From assembly GCA_023386795.1 (NCBI GenBank), contig JAEWJB010000005.1:1-26811 (forward strand): DNA of 26,811 bases, given 5' to 3'. Of this stretch, positions 8,176 through 15,819 are shown in pieces (the stretch's first letter is position 1; each line of letters starts with the position of its first letter). The notes beneath the pieces were generated by a model. The model saw only the letters and a program-made list of their open reading frames with translations, was not told the origin of the DNA and made no database searches. The stretch is from Pseudomonadota bacterium. GTDB lineage: Bacteria; Pseudomonadota; Gammaproteobacteria; Xanthomonadales; Xanthomonadaceae. Position numbers and translations under genes: made by a program.

Positions 8176-8198
8176 CCGGCCCGCTGCATGCGGGCCGG
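8176..8198. other. Perfect hairpin between thiS and thiG
   Basis: A 9-bp perfect inverted repeat (CCGGCCCGC / GCGGGCCGG) with a five-base TGCAT loop lies in the 59-bp spacer between thiS and thiG. It has no T-run, so it is more likely an RNA-processing, stabilising or translation-timing element than a full terminator. Confidence 0.5.
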
Positions 8199-8209
8199 CC
8201 GCGCGGGCT

Positions 8210-8410
8210 TCAGCCGCCGCCGAGCGCGTGCACGATCTCGATGCGGTCGCCCTCGGCCAGGCGATGCTCGGCATGGCGGCCGCGCGGCACGATCTCGCCG
8301 TTGATCTCGACCGCGACGCGGCGCTCGGCCAGGCCTTCGCTGCCAAGCAGCGCGGCCAGGGTGGTGTCGGGGGCAATGTGGCGGGGTTCGCCATTGAGCT
8401 GGATGTCCAT
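8210..8410 (-). CDS. thiS: Sulfur carrier protein ThiS
   Basis: A 66-residue ubiquitin-like beta-grasp protein that carries sulfur as a C-terminal thiocarboxylate to ThiG. The sequence shows the family pattern: MDIQLNGEPR at the start, the LAALLGSEGL helix, VAVEINGEIVPR and the terminal IEIVHALGGG, with the flexible Gly-Gly tail needed for adenylation and thiolation. Length matches the family. It is the first gene of the minus-strand run leading to thiG and trmB. No clear Shine-Dalgarno element precedes the ATG; instead a stable hairpin (8427-8447) lies 16 bases upstream. Confidence 0.94.
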   Translation of the reverse strand: MDIQLNGEPRHIAPDTTLAALLGSEGLAERRVAVEINGEIVPRGRHAEHRLAEGDRIEIVHALGGG

Positions 8411-8426
8411 GTCATCATTGTCGCAT

Positions 8427-8447
8427 CGCGCGCCGAACCGGCGCGCG
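8427..8447. other. GC hairpin in the thiS leader / divergent spacer
   Basis: A 9-bp perfect stem (CGCGCGCCG / CGGCGCGCG) with a three-base loop lies in the 171-bp spacer between thiS and the divergent esterase gene. Read on the minus strand it would sit in the thiS mRNA leader just before the start; read on the plus strand it is followed by a T-rich CTTTCGTTT. No TPP-riboswitch sequence accompanies it. Confidence 0.45.
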
Positions 8448-8581
8448 CTTTCGTTTCATGCCGCAGTGCAGCGTGAGCGGTCGCCGGCGCGGTGGAAAGA
8501 TGCACCATGCGCCTGCGTACGCTTGCAGGCAGGCGGTATCCACGATCCCCCAGGGTCAAATAAAAAACAGGGAGTTCCCCG

Positions 8582-10390
8582 ATGTCCTCGTCGTTCCGTC
8601 CGATCCGTTCCCTGATGGCGGTCGCCATCGCGCTGGCCTCCGCGCCCGCGTTCGCCGATTCCGCTTTCAACCAGACCGTCTTCTTCGGCGACAGCCTCAC
8701 CGACAGTGGCTACTACCGTCCGCTGCTGCCGGCGAGCGTGCAGCCGGTGACCGGCAAGTTCACCACCAACCCGGGCTGGGTGTGGGCCGAATACGTGGCC
8801 GACTACTACGGCACCAATGCCTCGGCGAACGGCAACGGCCAGACCGGTGACAACTACGCCGCCGGCGGCGCGCGCGTGAACGCCACTTCCGTGAGCGCGC
8901 TGGGTTCGGCGCCTTCGCTGGTCACCCAGGTCAACAACTACCTGACGGCCAATGGCGGCAAGGCCAATCCCAACGGGCTGTACACCGTGTGGGGCGGCGC
9001 CAACGACTTGTTCGCCGTGGCCGCCGGCGCACCGGCGCAGGCCACCATCGGCGCGGCGGTCACCGCGCAGGTCGGCATCGTCGGCCAGCTGGAGGCGGCC
9101 GGCGCCAAGTACGTGATGGTCCCGACCATCCCGGATATCGGCCTCACCCCGTCCTCGCGCGCGCTGGGCGCCGTCGGCATGGCGCAGGGCACCGCGCTGG
9201 CCACCGCGTACAACAACGCGCTGTTCTCCGGCCTGCAGATCGCCGGCCTGCGCGTGATCCCGGTCGACACCTTCCACATCCTGCAGGAAATCGTCGCCGA
9301 CCCGGGCACCTACGGCTTCACCAACGTCACCGGCCAGGCCTGCACCGCGGTGCTGCCGACCTGCAACCCGACCAGCCTGGCCGCGCCGAACGCGCAGAAC
9401 ACCTGGCTGTTCGCCGATGGCGTGCACCCGACCACCGCCACCCACCAGATCCTGGGCCAGTACGCGCTGTCGATCCTGGAAGCGCCGCGCCTGCAGCAGG
9501 TGCTGACGCATTCGGCCGCAGTCACCGGCCGTGCGCGCGCCGACCAGGTCGCCTGGCACCTGGACGGCAAGCCGGAAGCCGACGGCACCCGCTGGTGGGG
9601 CAGCGTGCGCGGCGACATGCAGCGCTACGATCATGCCGACCTGTATAACGGCCTGGCCCCGGCCGGCCTGTTCGGCGTGGACTGGAACCGTGGCGACCTG
9701 GTGTTCGGCGGTTTCGCCGGCTACGGCCGCATGGATGCCGATTTCGGCCAGAGCCGTGGCGACTTCACCCAGGACGACACCACGCTGGGCGGCTTCTTCG
9801 GCTGGTACACCGGCCCGGTGTGGGTCAACGCGCAGGTCAGCTACAGCTGGCTGAGCTATGACGTGAACCGCAAGGTCCAGCTGGGCCCGGCCACCCGCGA
9901 GCACAAGGGCTCGGCCGACGGCAGCAACCTGACCGCCGCGATCAACGCCGGCTACGAGCTGGGCGAGGGCAGCTTCAAGCACGGTCCGGTGGTCGGCCTG
10001 ACCTGGCAGAAGGTGAAGATGGACGGCTACGTCGAAGGCAACGAGAGCGCCACCGCGCTTGGCTACGACGACCAGGACATCGACTCGCTGGTCGGCCGCG
10101 TGGGCTGGCAGTTCCGCCTGGACGGCGCGTCCATCAAGCCGTACCTGCAGGTGACCTACGACCACGAGTTCGAGGACAACAAGGAAGCCAGCGCGTGGCT
10201 GCAGTCCATGCCGGGCGTGGGCATGTACTACGTGCCGGGCATCGACTTCGACCGCGACTACGCCACCGTCGTCCTCGGCGCGCGTACCGGCGTGTGGGGC
10301 CTGCAGAGCAACTTCGGCGTGACCTCCACCACCGCGCAGAAGAGCGCGCGCGATGCGACGGTGTTCGTCAACTTCAGCGGCGCGTTCTGA
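8582..10390 (+). CDS. GDSL-type esterase autotransporter (EstA-like)
   Basis: Outer-membrane-anchored serine esterase of 602 residues. The signal peptide (about 1-25, ending APAFA) is followed by a GDSL passenger: block I FFGDSLTDSG with nucleophile S38, block II glycine around G96 (AAGGARV), block III GGANDLF with N141, and block V DGVHPT with D279 and H282. From about residue 335 the alternating aromatic pattern and the terminal phenylalanine (FVNFSGAF) mark a 12-strand autotransporter beta-barrel. The ATG at 8582 has GGGAG seven bases upstream. Relatives (Pseudomonas EstA, Xanthomonas lipolytic autotransporters) hydrolyse short to medium acyl esters at the cell surface and affect rhamnolipid production and motility. 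A strong terminator follows. Confidence 0.95.
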   Translation: MSSSFRPIRSLMAVAIALASAPAFADSAFNQTVFFGDSLTDSGYYRPLLPASVQPVTGKFTTNPGWVWAEYVADYYGTNASANGNGQTGDNYAAGGARVNATSVSALGSAPSLVTQVNNYLTANGGKANPNGLYTVWGGANDLFAVAAGAPAQATIGAAVTAQVGIVGQLEAAGAKYVMVPTIPDIGLTPSSRALGAVGMAQGTALATAYNNALFSGLQIAGLRVIPVDTFHILQEIVADPGTYGFTNVTGQACTAVLPTCNPTSLAAPNAQNTWLFADGVHPTTATHQILGQYALSILEAPRLQQVLTHSAAVTGRARADQVAWHLDGKPEADGTRWWGSVRGDMQRYDHADLYNGLAPAGLFGVDWNRGDLVFGGFAGYGRMDADFGQSRGDFTQDDTTLGGFFGWYTGPVWVNAQVSYSWLSYDVNRKVQLGPATREHKGSADGSNLTAAINAGYELGEGSFKHGPVVGLTWQKVKMDGYVEGNESATALGYDDQDIDSLVGRVGWQFRLDGASIKPYLQVTYDHEFEDNKEASAWLQSMPGVGMYYVPGIDFDRDYATVVLGARTGVWGLQSNFGVTSTTAQKSARDATVFVNFSGAF

Positions 10391-10415
10391 TCCACGATCC
10401 GCCGTGCAAGACGCG

Positions 10416-10446
10416 AAGGGGCCGGCATTGCCGGCCCCTTTCGTTT
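10416..10446 (+). terminator. Intrinsic terminator of the esterase gene
   Basis: A 9-bp perfect stem (GGGGCCGGC / GCCGGCCCC) with an ATT loop, extended by AA/TT pairs, is followed by TTTCGTTT. It begins about 26 bases after the esterase stop codon. Confidence 0.92.
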
Positions 10447-10458
10447 ACACGCGGCGCA

Positions 10459-10487
10459 TTGCGTTCGCCTGCGCCGGCCCCTAGACT
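10459..10487 (+). promoter_or_regulatory. Sigma-70 promoter of tRNA-Gly
   Basis: TTGCGT (10459-10464) and TAGACT (10482-10487) are separated by exactly 17 bp. The predicted start, around 10494, lies a few bases before the tRNA. The GC-rich stretch after the -10 box fits a stringently controlled stable-RNA discriminator. Confidence 0.7.
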
Positions 10488-10501
10488 TGCGCCAACGCCG
10501 C

Positions 10502-10575
10502 GCGGGCGTAGCTCAATGGTAGAGCTGTAGCTTCCCAAGCTACTGACGTGGGTTCGATTCCCATCGCCCGCTCCA
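10502..10575 (+). tRNA. tRNA-Gly (anticodon CCC)
   Basis: A 74-base tRNA with encoded CCA. The acceptor stem is GCGGGCG / CGCCCGC, all seven pairs perfect. The D arm is AGCTCAATGGTAGAGC, the anticodon stem GTAGC/GCTAC with loop TTCCCAA (anticodon CCC at 10534-10536), and the T arm GTGGG-TTCGATT-CCCAT. The discriminator base is T, usual for bacterial tRNA-Gly. It reads GGG codons. No integrase or duplicated 3' end is nearby. Confidence 0.98.
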
Positions 10576-10658
10576 TCTTCCAGGCCGCCACGCGCGCCTG
10601 AGGCTGCACTTCACCGGGCCGGGCAAGATGCGTCCGGACCGCTCCGCGACCGGCCGCG

Positions 10659-11579
10659 ATGAAGCTCGCCATCCTTTCCCGCAACAGCAAGCTGTACTCC
10701 ACCCGGCGCCTGGTGGAGGCCGCCCGCGAGCGCGGGCATACCGTGCGCATCCTCGATCCGCTGCGCTGCTACATGCGCATCGCCGCCGGGCAGTTTTCGA
10801 TGCACTACAAGGGCCGCGCGATCACCGGTTTCGACGCGGTGATCCCGCGTATCGGGGCCTCGGTCACGCGTTACGGCACGGCGGTGCTGCGCCAGTTCGA
10901 GATGATGGGCACTTACACGCCCAATCCGTCCGACGCGATCCTGCGGGGGCGCGACAAGCTGCGCGCGCACCAGCTGCTCGCCGCGCAGGGCATCGACATG
11001 CCGGTCACCGTCTTCGGCGACAACCCCGACGATACGCAGGACCTGCTCTCCATGCTCGGGCCGCCGCCGCACGTGGTGAAGCTCAACGAGGGTGCCCAGG
11101 GCACCGGGGTGATCCTTACCGAGAAGGCGAGCGCCTCGCGCGGGATCGTGGAGGCCCTGCGCGGCTTGTATGCCAACTTCCTGGTCCAGGAGTTCATCGG
11201 CGAGGCGGAGGGCGCGGACCTGCGCTGCTTCGTGGTCGGCGACCAGGTCGTGGCGGCGATGCGCCGCCAGGCCCCCGAGGGGGATTTCCGTTCCAACCTC
11301 CACCTGGGAGGGAGCGCCGCGGCCGCCGTGGCGACCGAGCAGGAGCGCGATGTCGCGGTGCGCTCGGCCCGGGCCCTCGGGCTGGAGGTGGCCGGGGTGG
11401 ACCTGATCCGCTCCCGGCGCGGCCCGCTGGTGCTGGAGGTCAACTCGACCCCCGGCCTGGAAGGGGTCGAGGCGGTCTGTGGGGTGGACGTGGCCGGGGC
11501 GGTCCTAGCGCGGGTCGAGGCGGCGGTGGCCGCCGGCGGGGTCAAACCGGCCCGGGCGCGCCGCCGGGCAACTTCTTAG
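10659..11579 (+). CDS. rimK: RimK-type ATP-grasp glutamate ligase
   Basis: ATP-dependent carboxylate-amine ligase. The family type enzyme adds glutamates to the C-terminus of ribosomal protein S6. The 306-residue protein has the conserved N-terminus MKLAILSRNSKLYSTRRL, the adenine-binding region HVVKLNEGAQGTGVILTEK (about residues 138-156), VQEFIGEAEGADLRCFVVGD (about 176-195) and the metal-binding LEVNSTPGLEGVE (about 259-271). It starts at an ATG with only a weak purine-rich leader, 83 bp after the tRNA. The C-terminal tail is Ala/Arg-rich (about residues 285-306) and differs from E. coli RimK. A terminator lies about 90 bp downstream, with a possible short RNA in between. Confidence 0.9.
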   Translation: MKLAILSRNSKLYSTRRLVEAARERGHTVRILDPLRCYMRIAAGQFSMHYKGRAITGFDAVIPRIGASVTRYGTAVLRQFEMMGTYTPNPSDAILRGRDKLRAHQLLAAQGIDMPVTVFGDNPDDTQDLLSMLGPPPHVVKLNEGAQGTGVILTEKASASRGIVEALRGLYANFLVQEFIGEAEGADLRCFVVGDQVVAAMRRQAPEGDFRSNLHLGGSAAAAVATEQERDVAVRSARALGLEVAGVDLIRSRRGPLVLEVNSTPGLEGVEAVCGVDVAGAVLARVEAAVAAGGVKPARARRRATS

Positions 11580-11670
11580 TAAAAATTTAACGGCTGTTTA
11601 ATTGGCCGGGCGCTAGCCTCTACCAGACCGCAGCTCTGCCCTCGCAGGAAACGGTGAATCGGGATGTTTC

Positions 11671-11702
11671 GGCCCAGGCGCGGCCAGCGCCTGGGCCTTT
11701 TT
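11671..11702 (+). terminator. Strong intrinsic terminator upstream of the colR-adjacent gene
   Basis: An 11-bp perfect stem (GGCCCAGGCGC / GCGCCTGGGCC) with a GGCCA loop is followed by TTTTT. It could end rimK transcripts, or a short independent RNA starting in the AT-rich stretch at 11579-11604. Confidence 0.92.
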
Positions 11703-11718
11703 GTTGCCCGGCGCCCCG

Positions 11719-11748
11719 TTGGCGCCCTCGTTCATTTTCGCTTAGAGT
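11719..11748 (+). promoter_or_regulatory. Candidate sigma-70 promoter for the secreted protein-colR-colS unit
   Basis: TTGGCG (11719-11724) and TAGAGT (11743-11748) are separated by 18 bp, just after the terminator and about 31 bp before the ATG at 11780. A start near 11755 would give a leader of about 25 bases that carries the GGAAGGA ribosome-binding site. Confidence 0.45.
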
Positions 11749-11779
11749 CGACGAAGTATTCACAAGGAAGGATTCCACA

Positions 11780-12247
11780 ATGCTTCGTCCGCTTGCGATG
11801 TTGATGTTGCTCGTCTCCGGCTCCGCGTTCGCCGCCAAGAACGAGGTGCCACTTGATCTTCACCAGCCGACAGCCAAGGTGCAGGCGCAGATCGACAAGA
11901 TCAATGCCGATCTTGCAGGAGGCGAAGTCTATTCGGAGATTTCCGTCGACCAGCGCAGCCAGGTGCGCGAAGCGCTTGTGCGTGTCACGAGCAGGATCGA
12001 ACGCAACGGGCCCGGCACGCTGCCTTCCCAGGTGGAAGCCTCCACGATGAACGACCAGGAGCTCATCAACACCATTTTGACCCAGGCTCGGGAAGATAGC
12101 CGTCTGGTGTGCCGTCGCGAGAAGACCGTGGGCTCCCACCGGGTGACTTCCAACTGCATGACCGTGGCCGAGCGCCGCCGCGCGCAGGACCGTAGCCAGC
12201 AGGACATGTCCACCATGCAGCGCAACGGCGGCAAAATACAACTGTAA
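11780..12247 (+). CDS. Secreted hypothetical protein upstream of colR
   Basis: A 155-residue exported protein. ATG 11780 is supported by GGAAGGA about seven bases upstream and by a clean Sec signal peptide (MLRPLAMLMLLVSGSAFA, cleaved near residue 18-19). The mature part is mostly charged and helical (about 30-105). It ends with a two-cysteine segment, C111 and C126 in the pattern CRREKTVGSH...C, which I recall from small secreted Xanthomonadales proteins of unknown function; the cysteines could form a periplasmic disulfide. It ends 11 bp before the response regulator and so is probably co-transcribed with it. Function is unknown; a periplasmic accessory role for the ColS sensor is possible but untested. 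Confidence 0.85.
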   Translation: MLRPLAMLMLLVSGSAFAAKNEVPLDLHQPTAKVQAQIDKINADLAGGEVYSEISVDQRSQVREALVRVTSRIERNGPGTLPSQVEASTMNDQELINTILTQAREDSRLVCRREKTVGSHRVTSNCMTVAERRRAQDRSQQDMSTMQRNGGKIQL

Positions 12248-12258
12248 GAGAGGTTCAA

Positions 12259-12936
12259 GTGCGAATTCTGGTAATCGAAGACAACAGCGACATCGCCGCC
12301 AACCTGGGTGACTACCTGGAGGACCGCGGCCACACCGTGGACTTCGCCGCCGACGGTGTCACCGGCCTGCACCTGGCGGTGGTCCACGACTTCGATGCCA
12401 TCGTGCTCGACCTCAACCTGCCGGGCATGGACGGCATCGAGGTCTGCCGCAAGTTGCGCAATGAAGCGCGCAAGCAGACCCCGGTGCTGATGCTCACCGC
12501 CCGCGACTCGCTGGACAACAAGCTGGCCGGCTTCGATTCCGGCGCCGACGACTACCTGATCAAGCCCTTCGCGCTGCAGGAAGTGGAGGTGCGCCTGAAC
12601 GCGCTGTCGCGTCGCGGCAAGGGCGTGCATACCCGCGTGCTGGAAACCGGCGACCTCGAGTACAACCTCGATACCCTCGAGGTGCGCCGCCGCGGCAAGC
12701 TGCTGCAGCTCAATCCCACCGCGTTGAAGATCCTGCAGGCCCTGATGGAAGCCTCCCCGGCGGTGGTGACCCGCCAGGAGCTGGAAACCCGCGTGTGGGG
12801 CGAGGAACTGCCGGATTCGGATTCCCTGCGCGTGCACATCCACGGTCTGCGCGCGGTGGTCGACAAGCCGTTCGACGTGCCGCTGATCCAGACCCGCCAT
12901 GGCATCGGTTACCGGATCGCCTCACCCGATGCCTGA
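12259..12936 (+). CDS. colR: OmpR-family response regulator, probably ColR
   Basis: DNA-binding response regulator of 225 residues. The receiver domain (about 1-115) has the acidic pocket E7-D8, phospho-acceptor D51 in IVLDLNLPGMDG, T80 and K102 (LIKPF). The winged-helix output domain (about 127-222) ends with RTRVWGEE-like helices and RHGIGYRI. The start is GTG at 12259, with AGAGAGG five bases upstream. The last 8 bp overlap the sensor kinase gene. The sequence and the proximity to pil genes fit ColR of Xanthomonas, a regulator linked to virulence, envelope stress and phenol/metal tolerance; the exact name rests on memory of that protein. Confidence 0.9.
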   Translation: MRILVIEDNSDIAANLGDYLEDRGHTVDFAADGVTGLHLAVVHDFDAIVLDLNLPGMDGIEVCRKLRNEARKQTPVLMLTARDSLDNKLAGFDSGADDYLIKPFALQEVEVRLNALSRRGKGVHTRVLETGDLEYNLDTLEVRRRGKLLQLNPTALKILQALMEASPAVVTRQELETRVWGEELPDSDSLRVHIHGLRAVVDKPFDVPLIQTRHGIGYRIASPDA

Positions 12937-14317
12937 GCGCGGTAGCGCTGCCCGGCCCGCGCAAAAGCGCGGGCAGTACCGCCGGCGGCTGCGGAGTCGA
13001 ATCATCCTGTCCTTCGTGCTGTTGGGCTTCTGCCTGACCAGCCTGTTCGCGTTCGCCACCAAGTGGACGCGCGCGCGCGTGGAAAACCAACTCGTCGAAG
13101 ACGTGATGGAGCGGAACATCGACGAGTACGTCCGCCGCTTCTACGCCGATCCCAGCCACAACCCGCCGGTGCCGATCGACCAGATCCGTGGCTGGGTGTA
13201 TTCGCGCGACCGTCTGGACCGGCTCTACCAGGAGCACCCGGACTGGGTGGACCTCAAGCCAGGCGTGTACCGCATCGTCAGCGGCGTGGATGAGGAGGGC
13301 CGGCCATTCGCCTATCGCCTGGCGGTGCGCAAGACCGACGAGGCGTGGTTTTTCCTGGCCTACGACATGACCCAGGCCCAGCGCGGCGAGGTGCAGCTCA
13401 ACCGCACGTTGCTGATCTCGGTGCTGGTGTTCAGCCTGCTGTCGCTGGTGCTGGGCTGGTGGTCGGCCTCCAAGGTGATGCGGCCGGTCTCGGACCTGGC
13501 CGCGCGACTGCGCGCCTATCGGGGCGGCACCAGCGAGCCCAAGGCATTGGCGCCGTACTTCACCGACGACGAGGTCGGCCAGTTGGCGAGCGCGCTGGAT
13601 GACTATTCCAACCGTTTGACCGAGGTGGTGCAGCGCGACCGCGAGTTCAACGCCGACGTCAGCCACGAGCTGCGCACGCCGCTGGCGGTGATACGCGGCG
13701 CGACCGAGCTGCTGCTGACGCGCCCGAATCTCGACGAGAAGGTGCTGCAGCGCCTGCAGCGCATCCAGCGTGCCGAGCAGCAGTGCAGTGACCTCATCGG
13801 CGCGCTGTTGTTGCTCTCGCGCAACGAGCGCGGCCAGGGCAGCAGCAATGTCGCCAAGGTGGCCGAGCAGCTGCTCGAGGCCCACCGCGCCCAACTCGGC
13901 GGCAAGCCGCTGGAGCTTGTGCTGGAGGGCGTCAGCGATCTGGTGATCGACGCCCCGGAGTCTGCGTTGTCCGTGGCATTGGGCAACCTGATCGGCAACG
14001 CGGTGAAGTACACCCAGGAAGGGCAGGTGCGGGTCGTCGTCCACGAGGATTCGGTCGAAGTGGCCGACACCGGCCCGGGCCTGAGCGAGGAAGACGCCGC
14101 CAAGCTGTTCCAGCGAGGCTACCGCGGCACCCACGCCGGGCACTCGCAGGGCGGCGGCATCGGCCTGTCGATCGTGAGCCGGTTGTGCGACCTGTACGGC
14201 TGGCGCGTGGGTGTGCGCCCCGGCGATACGCGTGGCGTGGTGGCGACCTTGTATTTCAGCGCGGACGGCGTGCCGGCGCTGGAGCCGCCGCGCGAAGAGC
14301 CGCCCGCCGCGTCCTGA
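12929..14317 (+). CDS. colS: Membrane sensor histidine kinase, probably ColS
   Basis: Sensor kinase of 462 residues, partner of the regulator upstream. A basic N-terminus is followed by TM1 (about 25-44) and a periplasmic domain of about 115 residues (45-160) containing an acidic-rich DEYVRRFYADP segment. Next come TM2 (about 161-180), a HAMP-like linker (about 185-235), the phospho-acceptor H246 in ADVSHELRTPLAV, the N-box with N357 in LGNLIGNAVKY, the G1 box DTGPG (D380) and the G2 box GGGIGLS (about 408-414). ATG 12929 overlaps the colR stop by 8 bp, which implies translational coupling. The 3' end is only 4 bp from the convergent coaE gene. Confidence 0.9.
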   Translation: MPERGSAARPAQKRGQYRRRLRSRIILSFVLLGFCLTSLFAFATKWTRARVENQLVEDVMERNIDEYVRRFYADPSHNPPVPIDQIRGWVYSRDRLDRLYQEHPDWVDLKPGVYRIVSGVDEEGRPFAYRLAVRKTDEAWFFLAYDMTQAQRGEVQLNRTLLISVLVFSLLSLVLGWWSASKVMRPVSDLAARLRAYRGGTSEPKALAPYFTDDEVGQLASALDDYSNRLTEVVQRDREFNADVSHELRTPLAVIRGATELLLTRPNLDEKVLQRLQRIQRAEQQCSDLIGALLLLSRNERGQGSSNVAKVAEQLLEAHRAQLGGKPLELVLEGVSDLVIDAPESALSVALGNLIGNAVKYTQEGQVRVVVHEDSVEVADTGPGLSEEDAAKLFQRGYRGTHAGHSQGGGIGLSIVSRLCDLYGWRVGVRPGDTRGVVATLYFSADGVPALEPPREEPPAAS

Positions 14318-14321
14318 AGCC

Positions 14322-14933
14322 TCAGCCCGCCTGGCTCAATGCCAGGTACTGCGCGGCCAATTCGCGCGCCCGTGCCTCCAGATGGGCGGGTTCGCCATCA
14401 TTGACGACCACGTCGTCGGCCAGCGCCAGGCGCTGCTCGCGGCTGGCCTGCGCGGCGATCATCCGCTCGGCCAGCGCGGCGTCGATGCCGTCGCGCGCCA
14501 TCAGGCGCTCGCGCTGGAGGGACACCGGCGCATCGACCAGCAGGACGCGGTCCAGCCAGGGGTAGACCCGACGCCCGCCGGCTTCGGTCAGCAGGGGAAT
14601 TGCGGCGATGACGTACGGACCGGGCGCCGCGTCGCACTGCGCCCGCAGGCGCTCACGGATGGCGGGGTGGGTGATCGCCTCCAGCGCCAGCCGAAGCTCC
14701 TCGTCCGCGAAGACCAGTTCGCGCAAGGTGCGTCGGTCGAGCGTGCCATCGGCCTGCAGGACGTGCTGTCCGAAACGCTCGGCGATGCGTGACAGCACCG
14801 CGCCGGGCGCGACTACTTCGCGGGCGACGACGTCGGCGTCCACGACCGTCACGCCCAGTGACTCGAATGCACGCCCCAGGGCGCTCTTGCCCGAGGCGAT
14901 GCCGCCGGTCAGGCCGATGACGAAATCGCTCAT
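14322..14933 (-). CDS. coaE: Dephospho-CoA kinase
   Basis: Catalyses the last step of coenzyme A synthesis, ATP-dependent phosphorylation of the ribose 3'-OH of dephospho-CoA. The 203-residue protein has the P-loop GGIASGKS (residues 10-17), VVDADVVARE (about 30-39), the THPAIRERL helix, IPLLTEAG and the lid with QRERLMARDG, all in family order. Length is normal. It lies 16 bp downstream of pilD; coaE is the usual last gene of the pilC-pilD-coaE run in gammaproteobacteria, so it is probably transcribed from the pilC promoter. Confidence 0.97.
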   Translation of the reverse strand: MSDFVIGLTGGIASGKSALGRAFESLGVTVVDADVVAREVVAPGAVLSRIAERFGQHVLQADGTLDRRTLRELVFADEELRLALEAITHPAIRERLRAQCDAAPGPYVIAAIPLLTEAGGRRVYPWLDRVLLVDAPVSLQRERLMARDGIDAALAERMIAAQASREQRLALADDVVVNDGEPAHLEARARELAAQYLALSQAG

Positions 14934-14949
14934 CCCCGCCGGCGGGCGC

Positions 14950-15813
14950 TTACGCCAGCCCCGCCAGGTGCATGTAGCCGCCGACGATCTGGTCGCCCCA
15001 GAAGAACACGATCCAGCCGGCGATGGCCAGGTAGGGGCCGAAGGGGATCGGCGTGGCCCGGTCGCGGCCCTTGGCGGCCAGCCAGATCGATCCGATGATC
15101 GCCCCGACCAGCGAGGAGATCAGGATGATGGGCAGGATGCCCTTGAGCCCGCACCAGGCGCCCAGCGCGGCCAATAGCTTGAAGTCGCCATGGCCCATGC
15201 CTTCCTTGCCGGTGAGCTGCTTGAACAGCCACCACACCGCCCAGAGCGAGAAATAGCCCACCGCCGCGCCCAGCAGGGCGGGCTTGGCGTGCATGTAGAG
15301 GTTGTCCATCGAGCCGATCAGGCCCAGCCACATGAGGGGCAGGGTGAGCTGGTCGGGCAGCAGGCGGGTTCGCAGGTCGATGCCGGACAGGGCGACCAGG
15401 AAGCAGCTGAGCACGATCGCGCCGAAACCCTGCCAGCCGAAGCCGAAACGCCACACGCTGGCCACGACCAGCAGTGAGGTCAGCAGTTCGACCAGCGGGT
15501 ACTGGATGGAGATGGGCGTATGGCAATGCCGGCACTTGCCGCGCAGGGCGAGCCAGCTGAAGACCGGGATGTTCTCGTACCAGGACAGCTTGTGCTTGCA
15601 GTGCGGGCAGTGCGAGGGCTCGACCACGATGCCCGGCGGTGGCGGCTCGTAGATGTCCGGTTCGCCGAGGATCTCGCGCGCGTCGCGCTTCCACTGCCAC
15701 TCCATGCGCTTTGGCAGGCGCAGGATCACTACATTGAGGAAACTGCCCAGCAGCAGTCCCAGGCCGGCCGCGGCGGGGAAGCCGAGGCCGGGGTGCTGGT
15801 CGAGAAATGCCAT
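14950..15813 (-). CDS. pilD: Type IV prepilin peptidase / N-methyltransferase PilD
   Basis: Polytopic inner-membrane aspartic protease that removes the leader before F+1 of prepilins and N-methylates the new N-terminus. The 287-residue protein has the N-terminal membrane segment and cytoplasmic loop with the zinc-binding cysteines C69-x-x-C72 (CPHC) and C94-x-x-C97 (CRHC). The LGSFLNVVILRLP motif is at about 22-34, and the two catalytic aspartates are D146 (GIDLRTRLLPD) and D210 (GMGHGDFKLL). It follows pilC by only 6 bp. It should process both pilins encoded upstream on the other strand and probably other type II or minor pseudopilins. Confidence 0.97.
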   Translation of the reverse strand: MAFLDQHPGLGFPAAAGLGLLLGSFLNVVILRLPKRMEWQWKRDAREILGEPDIYEPPPPGIVVEPSHCPHCKHKLSWYENIPVFSWLALRGKCRHCHTPISIQYPLVELLTSLLVVASVWRFGFGWQGFGAIVLSCFLVALSGIDLRTRLLPDQLTLPLMWLGLIGSMDNLYMHAKPALLGAAVGYFSLWAVWWLFKQLTGKEGMGHGDFKLLAALGAWCGLKGILPIILISSLVGAIIGSIWLAAKGRDRATPIPFGPYLAIAGWIVFFWGDQIVGGYMHLAGLA

Positions 15814-15819
15814 GTGTTG

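Noticed and set aside
8411..8581. TPP riboswitch upstream of thiS
   Set aside because: The conserved aptamer core (CTGAGA, ACCTGATCTGG-like) was not found on the minus strand.
8456..10165. A 569-codon minus-strand frame opposite the esterase autotransporter
   Set aside because: Composition is that of a shadow frame, and the plus strand encodes a complete GDSL autotransporter.
10502..10575. tRNA-Gly as an integration site for a genomic island
   Set aside because: No integrase, no direct repeat of the tRNA 3' end and ordinary core genes on both sides.
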